NCBI GenBank assembly: GCA_015680685.1
Contig: MNCI01007750.1
Coordinates: 123,336 to 187,335, forward strand
DNA: 64,000 nucleotides
Direction: 5' to 3'
DNA from: Gnetum montanum
Lineage: Eukaryota > Streptophyta > Gnetopsida > Gnetales > Gnetaceae
A program made the translations under genes and the position numbers. Position 1 is the stretch's first letter. Each line of letters starts with the position of its first letter. A model generated the notes under the pieces. It saw only the letters and a program-made list of their open reading frames with translations. It did no database searches and was not told the origin of the DNA. Positions 57,900-64,000 of the stretch are shown here, piece after piece.

Positions 57900-59350
57900 C
57901 TCCACTCAACAGGAAGAACCTACGTGGTCAAGTAGGTCATGTAATTACTAGTTCATAACTTCACTATTGAATTAATGGCCATTGTTGTTTTTGTGAACAA
58001 GTTTTCATTGGGAAATTGATTTGATAATGATTCTTCTTGGTCTTTTAGTTACCATCTTAATCTTAATAAGTGATCTGCTACTACATTTTTTGTGCCTTTC
58101 TTGTCAATCATAGTGATGTCAAATTCTTGCAATATGATAAACCATCTAATCACTTAAGGACTCACCACTAATTTATTCATCAAGAATCTTATTGCACTAT
58201 GATATGTATGGACATAAATAGGGTACTTGAGCACATAGTGTTTGAATTTTTTTTAGCATGTACACCACTTCCATAAGATCCTTTTTTGTGGTGGTGTAAT
58301 TGAGCTTTACTTTGGTGATGCTTTTGTTGGCACAATGTATGTAATATGGTCTTTTTTGATCATCCACTTACATTAGTATTGCACCTAGTGCATAATTTGA
58401 AACATCTATCATTATGTGGGAGGGCTTAGACCAATTTAGAGCTCGGAGGATTGGTGATTTGATTTACTTCTATTTTAAAGTCTCAAATGCCATCTCACAT
58501 TGTTTTGTCCACTAAAATGATGCATCCTTCTTTGTTAATTCTACCAATGGTTTTGCTATTTTTTAAAAATTTTCTATAAACATTTTGTAATATCCTATGT
58601 GGTCTAGAAATGATCTAACATCTTTGATAGTTTGTGGCCTTTGGGTGATGTTCTGAATGACTCTAATCTTCTCTGGATCTACCTCAATTCCCTTCTATGA
58701 TACTTTGTGTCCTAGAACAATCTCATCTTGGACCATTAGATGGATTTTGTAACAATTAAGCTTTAAATTGGTTTCCACACATCTTTTTAATAGTTACTCT
58801 AAACAGTCCAATGCTTGTTTAAAGTCTAGCCCGTAAGTTGAGAAATAGTCCATAAATACCTCCACACCATTACCTATTTGTTTTTGGAAGATGCTCAATA
58901 CTAATCTTTGAAATGTAGCAGGTGCATTACGTAGACCAAAAGGCATTTTCTTGTAGGTGAATGTTCCCCATGGATTGGTCAATGTAGTCTTTTCTTAGTC
59001 CTATGGTGCAATGTGGACCTAGTTCTATTTGCTATATTTGTCAAGAAAGCTATAGTACTGATGTCCTACTATGGTATTTAGGACTTGGTCAATAAATGGT
59101 AAAGGGAAATAGTCTTTGAATCAACAATAAGAAGTCAATACATACTTTCCACTTGCCATCTTTCTTTGGAACAATGATCAAAGGGCTAACATATTCACTA
59201 TTCGCAATAGGGTAGATGAATCCTACTTTCAATAATTTTTCCAGTTTCTATTTTACTACTTCTTTAAGCTTGGGATTTGGCCTTCTCTGTGTTGGTGGCA
59301 TGGCTTAATAGCTAGATTTGTGTATATCTAGTGTTGACAAATTCATGGAT
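57900..59350 (-). pseudogene. Element F reverse transcriptase and RNase H
   Basis: RT on the minus strand from about 59330: LEKLLKVGFIYPIANSE, VSPLIIVPKKDGKWKV, then 58982-58794 with GTFTYKKMPFGLRNAPATFQ and VFMDYFSTYG, where the second catalytic Asp has become Tyr. RNase H follows to about 58000 with many stops and the NVVADH-like end block. Confidence 0.8.
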
Positions 59351-59829
59351 CAATGCTTGTTATTTCATCATAAGACCATGCAAATGTTGTTGGCCATTTA
59401 TTGATCACTTCTAATAATCTCTTTTTTCAATCTTTATCCAAGTTGGCATTGGTGATTATAAGTTTCTTATTAATTAGAAAAGCATATTCCAGTACTGCTG
59501 GTAGGGCTTTTAACTCCAATGGTTTCAATTCAAACTTATTTGGGATCTCAAGTTGTCCCCATTCAATATCTTCTTCTTGGAATGAATGTGTATAGTGGTG
59601 TTTCATTCTTAACTATTTTAACTTATCTATTTCCTTCATGTAGGTGCTTATAATCTAACTTGTTTAGTTTCTGTTGCATACAGGTATCTTTGCACACACA
59701 TTTCTTCTATAGATCTCTTGCATGCTATGTTGCTTTCTTATTTAACAACCCATATTTTTTGCACATAATTGCACCTATTATCGCTGCATGTGATTCATGG
59801 AACTTTGTGTCTTTGAATGATTCCAACTT

Positions 59830-60190
59830 CATCCTCCTTGAAAATCTCCAAGGACATATCTTTGATTCCTAGCTTAGCATTCATGGTACTAAGCCAAGCT
59901 CTTCCCATGACGATAGGGACTTCTCCCTTGTTTCCCCCGACATGTATGACTAAGAAATAAGCAAGATAGGACTAGCCACTAATGGTAGTGAGGACATCAT
60001 CTACTTGTCCTAGTGGAACCATGATTGACTGATCTACAACCTCTAATTGGATGTTACTTTTCTTCAATGATGGAATATTCTAGGCCTTGTACATGTCTTG
60101 TGAAATGAAGTTTACTCCTAACCCAGATTCAAGTAGAGCCTTGCATGATTTGTGTCCCGCTATTTGAAGATATATCAAGGGATTTTGTAA
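59830..60190 (-). pseudogene. Element F retropepsin-like protease
   Basis: Minus strand: IPLIYLQIAGHKSCKALLES, with the active-site Asp-Ser-Gly changed to Glu-Ser-Gly, then VDQSIMVPLG and VPIVMGRAWLST, as in C. Confidence 0.7.
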
Positions 60191-60199
60191 ATATGTTCT

Positions 60200-62805
60200 T
60201 TTCTAGAGAAGTGCTCAAACCTTTATCTAATGCGTGATAGTTTGGATTATGGTGGTTAAGTTGAAATTAGTAGAACATGTAAGCTTAGTGTTCCTTGGAG
60301 AAGTGTGTGTAAATGGGGTTGAAGTAGATGGAGTTCCCATTCTTTGAATCCTTCCTGGACTTGTTCAGAAGAATGGACATTTCTTGGCTTGAGGTTCATT
60401 CATGATTACCTTCTCTTACATATTTACTACCCTTGTTGCATTCTTCTATTATGGCTATGATGGTAGATCCCCTTGCATTATTGGTGGTGGCACTGGTAAA
60501 AAAGGATTAAAAGGTTGAATTGATGGACCAACTACTGGTTGATGTATGTATAGATTGAAGTCCATCCTTGGAGTGGTAGGTTTAATATACTCAGGTGGAT
60601 AATATTGAGAAAAAGTGTGAACTAAAGCATTCATTGAAGAGATTGGACATTGCACATAATATCCATAAGGATTTGGTTGCCTATACAAATATGGTTGCCT
60701 TGATAGTGGCATTTCCCATGCTTGTGGTTGTTGTCATTGCTATTGGTATTGCTCCTGCAGTTGAGGGTAAGCTTTGCTTCGATAGTAGATTAGTTAGAAG
60801 GGCTTTAAGAGATTATGTTGAGGGTAAGACAACTGTTTTAGCATCTACTTTTTAACAAACCTTGGGTTGAGTGCATATGCCCCAGGCTGTTGCAAGTGAG
60901 CCATAGTAGGGTAACATCCCTTAGGATGTTCATACTAGCATACCTTGCATCCTTCCTTATCTTGTAAACTAGAGTTAGTACACTCCTTAACTAAAGAAAC
61001 TTTTCCTTTCTACTTATAGCCTTCTCATCTATAGTCTCTTCTCTTCTTTTTATCTTTTTCTTTATTGAGTGCTTGTTTAGTTCTTTCTTCTACGATCTTC
61101 AAGGCTATAGTGAACTTCTCATCCATTGAGTTCCACATCTTCTCTACCTTTGTTGCTATATTGTTGATCGAGTTTTGGATGAATAGATTTTTCTTCTAAA
61201 TCACATCTTCCAAGACCTCTTCTTCTTGCTTATCGCACATTTGTACATCTCATTTTTTGATTGATGGATCTCGATTATACTCTTTACGTGATTCTCTTTA
61301 TTTCAACTTGCCTTCCTATTTTTCCACTTGGTCTATTAAACTCTAAATCTAATGGGTTTTCATCTTTGATAGTCTTCCTTGGATGTAGACCCCAAGGGTT
61401 TCTTTGGTTTTATTCCTTAATCCATCGACAATGTGCCTAAGCTGTTCCCTTTGTGAGAATTCACGGCCTAGGCATCTATGTAGAAAAGAGTAGTATATGC
61501 CCATTGATGCATCAAGGGATTCATGTATCCTTTTCTTCCATCCATGGATTTGCTTTTTAAGGTTAGACACTCTTGAATAAGTTTGATATTCATGGTTAAA
61601 GAGCTTAAGCATGCATGGTATTCCATCTTCTAATTGATTTAGGTTTCAATGATTTGTACTAGCTTTCTACCTCTTTGATGAGCGTCCTAGGAAAAAACTT
61701 AAGCTTTTGCCAATTACTTTCAATATTTTGGAGGACACAAGCATCATGGAATGCTTGAAGGTGGTGTTGTGGATTTGCATTGTATCTGCCTTCAAATGTA
61801 AGAATGTTATTCATATCTAGTCACTTGATGCAACTGTTCGTGACATGCCTGGTTGGAATATATACTACTTTTTTGATATTTATTATGCTTCGAGCAGCTA
61901 ATAGGGGTTTTTCATAGTTTTTAAGTTTGTTAGATCTATTGCAGTGGTGATCCCTTCAATGCTGATAATGCTCTCTGTCCTCATGCTTATTTCTATTCCT
62001 TCGTCTTTCATAATCATTCTCTTCATTACTAGGATACCTTCCTTTGTATTCCTCTCTCTCATAAGCTCTTTTTCTATCTTTGTCATGGTATCCTCATATG
62101 TATTTCTTCATGTCAAACTCCAAAGATGAACATGAGGAGGTAGATGAAGCAGTTGGAGAATGGTGCTCGCTGGTTCTCCTTCTATGACTTCATGATTTAT
62201 CATCTTTTGGTTTGATAGAAGTTCTAGGCCTTATGCTCTATTTGGGTTAAGTCTTTTGTATCCCTTCGAAGATCCTTTGCAAGAGTTGACTTTAGCTTGG
62301 CGTTGGCAAGGTCTTCAATATGTATTACCGGTATGTGGAAGTGAGATCCATGAGTTTGATAAAAATTTTCTGCTTGGAGTGAAGCATCTTTTATTTCTTC
62401 TAGGATAACTATCTAAGGTACCTTCTTTCCTTTGTCACATTCGTGATGGACTTCCATGATGACATCCCTTCTTACCCTAGCCTCCATTGGCTAGTATGGC
62501 CTTATCATGTTCTTTATGGCTTGATAGCTCTCTTGTTCATGACTTAGGTTGGCCTTGATAAGGGTTGCTTGCAACATCAATGGAATGAAATGTTTTGGTG
62601 GTAGAACTAAATTTCCTTGTAAGTATCTCTATCCAAGTTGTTCATGCTAGTGAAGAATGGATGTAAAATTAGGATAGTATGGATTAGTGTGAACATATGT
62701 AATTCTTGGTTGCATCAGTGCACTTCAATCTTCTTCATCATGTGTTCTGTCATGATTTCTTTGAAATTATTTGGTAGGTGATTTTTCTCTAACTGTTGAA
62801 GCCAT
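60200..62805 (-). pseudogene. Element F gag
   Basis: Start near ATG 62805 (Met-Ala-Ser-Thr-Val). The Gag core lies at 61760-61349 with LKLFNHEYQTYSRVSNLKKQ and RCLGREFSQREQ. The zinc-knuckle remnant near 60945-60900 reads CKVC, a stop, then YEHPKGC. A Pro/Tyr/Gln-rich tail is open at 60712-60455. Stops and shifts are frequent. Confidence 0.75.
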
Positions 62806-62926
62806 ATTATGTGTTTGACACTTAGTTGTGTGTGTAGGTATTAGGATTGATTAAGAATGTAAAGGGTACACTTTATGGATTGATACAACAAACTTTATAA
62901 GATCAACTACTCAACATACATTGACA

Positions 62927-62947
62927 CATCCCTAGCAACAATGCCAA
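62927..62947 (-). other. Element F primer binding site (tRNA-Asp-like)
   Basis: On the minus strand TTGGCATTGTTGCTAGGGAT follows the LTR, close to the sites in A and B. Confidence 0.75.
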
Positions 62948-63836
62948 TGATGAGTGGTGAAGGTATTTCAACACTCTACCATACAATTCATGAGTGTTTG
63001 GGCATGACCAAATTGTAATCTGTGGATGGATGCTATAATTATACTAGTAATTGATGTTAAGTTTGAGATCGTTATCTTCCCACTTCAAGTTAGTGAAGTT
63101 CAAGTGTATGGTTTAACTCTTAGTGAGGTACATGATAGATGTTGTTGTAGGGCTCTTAATACTCCTAGTCGTAAACATGATTGGGTAAAAGGTAAAATTC
63201 TAAGTCTAGTTAACTATGAAAACAAAAATCTATCTTAGCCTAGAGCAATGGATATTCGATGCTAGTCTACTGTACATGCCTTGGACTCATGTAATTATCA
63301 TTGGGATTACTAACTAAAATTACTACTAAGCGAATCAAGCAACACCATTACTGGGTTACAAAATAACTACACTCAGTGCTTGAAACTAGTTGTATCCATT
63401 CTACTTAACTAGTAAACATGGACAATAAAGTGCTTGAAATGTAAGTGATTAACTAGGAAAGCAAGAAAATTATTCTAAACATAAAGAAAACTAAGGAATG
63501 CTACAATGATGAGAAATATTTTTGATCTTTATTACCATAGATAAATTGTGTCCAAGTACAATTTATGTGAATAAAGATGCTGATCAATTTCTTAACACCA
63601 CACTGCAGACATTCACTATATTACTAAAACTATGAAACAAATTGCAAGAATTTGGCTAAGGGTTGGAAGAAAAAGTTGTCATTTATGTGTCCAAGTGTTG
63701 GTATTTATAGGGCTACACAAATCCCAAGACATCGCATCAATAATGACATAGGATGAGCTATGATATCGTAGTTATGATATCGTTGATACAATATTGTAGA
63801 TACGATATTGCATTAGCAAAAAAATTGGTTTTATCA
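62948..63836 (-). repeat. Element F 5' LTR
   Basis: 889 bp; on the minus strand it starts TGATAAAAC and ends CTCATCA. The GATATC-like array is at 63730-63815 and the TATA box CTATAAATA at 63710-63702 on the minus strand. Confidence 0.9.
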
Positions 63837-64000
63837 AAAGTAAATCTAAACTCGCATAGACATAGATTATTTGTTCTTGATTTACTGTACATATCCTGAA
63901 CATGTACTAATGCTGATGGGCATACTAATGATTCACTATTTGGATCACTAAGTATTAATATATTTATGCTTGAAATCAGTCATACTCATGCAAATTAATT
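63837..64000 (-). repeat. Partial LTR, probably of element G
   Basis: It resembles, in the same orientation, F's LTR at about 63224-63420 (for example ACTGTACATATCCTGAACAT against ACTGTACATGCCTTGGACTC, and GCTTGAAATCAGT against GCTTGAAACTAGT). F therefore seems inserted in this LTR, whose other end is at 51104-51340. Confidence 0.6.

Larger units (their letters stand above)
51340..63836 (-). mobile_element. Element F, full-layout gypsy-type retrotransposon with aORF
   Basis: Minus strand: 5' LTR (63836-62948), primer site, gag, protease, RT, RNase H, integrase, spacer with internal promoter-like block, aORF, polypurine tract, 3' LTR remnant. It is the only copy here with both pol and aORF, so it shows the likely ancestral layout. 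Every gene has stops or shifts. Its outer flank (63837 on) is LTR-like DNA of the same orientation. Confidence 0.85.

Noticed and set aside
1-64000. CRISPR arrays, rRNA or functional tRNA genes
   Set aside because: No regular short repeats with spacers were seen. The only tRNA-like parts are the SINE head and the primer sites.

Overview
The window looks like nuclear DNA of a seed plant, probably a species with a large, repeat-rich genome; a gymnosperm would fit, but nothing here proves it. It is AT-rich and almost wholly made of old, mutated Ty3/gypsy LTR retrotransposons of an Athila/TAT-like kind. Their LTRs begin TGATGAG and end CTCATCA, the primer site resembles a tRNA-Asp site, and the polypurine tract reads GTGGGGGTA. 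I recognise one intact host gene: a seven-exon dienelactone hydrolase gene on the minus strand at 45224-48489 (717 coding bases, 238 residues, all six introns GT-AG).

Layout. 1-1775: tail and 3' LTR of element E, which sits inside element D (1776-6936). 6937-8697: a different minus-strand LTR element, H. 8718-36375: element A, with a second element B (10915-19293, 5-bp duplication TATGG) and a third element C (19450-29401, duplication AGAAG) both nested inside its gag gene. 36376-44120: SINE and LINE remnants, plus a very old minus-strand fragment I. 45224-48489: the hydrolase gene and its CpG-rich 5' flank. 49630-64000: minus-strand element F (to 63836), inserted in the LTR of element G.

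The elements fall into three kinds. F carries gag, protease, RT, RNase H, integrase and a long extra 3' reading frame, here called aORF (about 928 codons). C has gag-pol but no aORF. A, B and D keep gag and aORF but have lost the whole RT-integrase block, apparently at the same junction, so they look like a non-autonomous lineage mobilised in trans by F- or C-like partners.

The least explained part is the aORF module. It is preceded by a TATA-like site and an array of GATATC-like palindromes that imitates the U3 of the same element's own LTR. In B its frame runs 928 codons with 29 in-frame stops and no frameshift. One of these stops is at the same place in all four copies A, B, D and F, where the distant relict I still has glutamine.

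Two assembly problems are visible: a 49-bp duplication around an N at 311, and a contig piece in the wrong orientation between the N gap and an N at 12216. All element boundaries were read by eye from repeated motifs. LTR ends with matching flanks are firm; internal domain limits are approximate.
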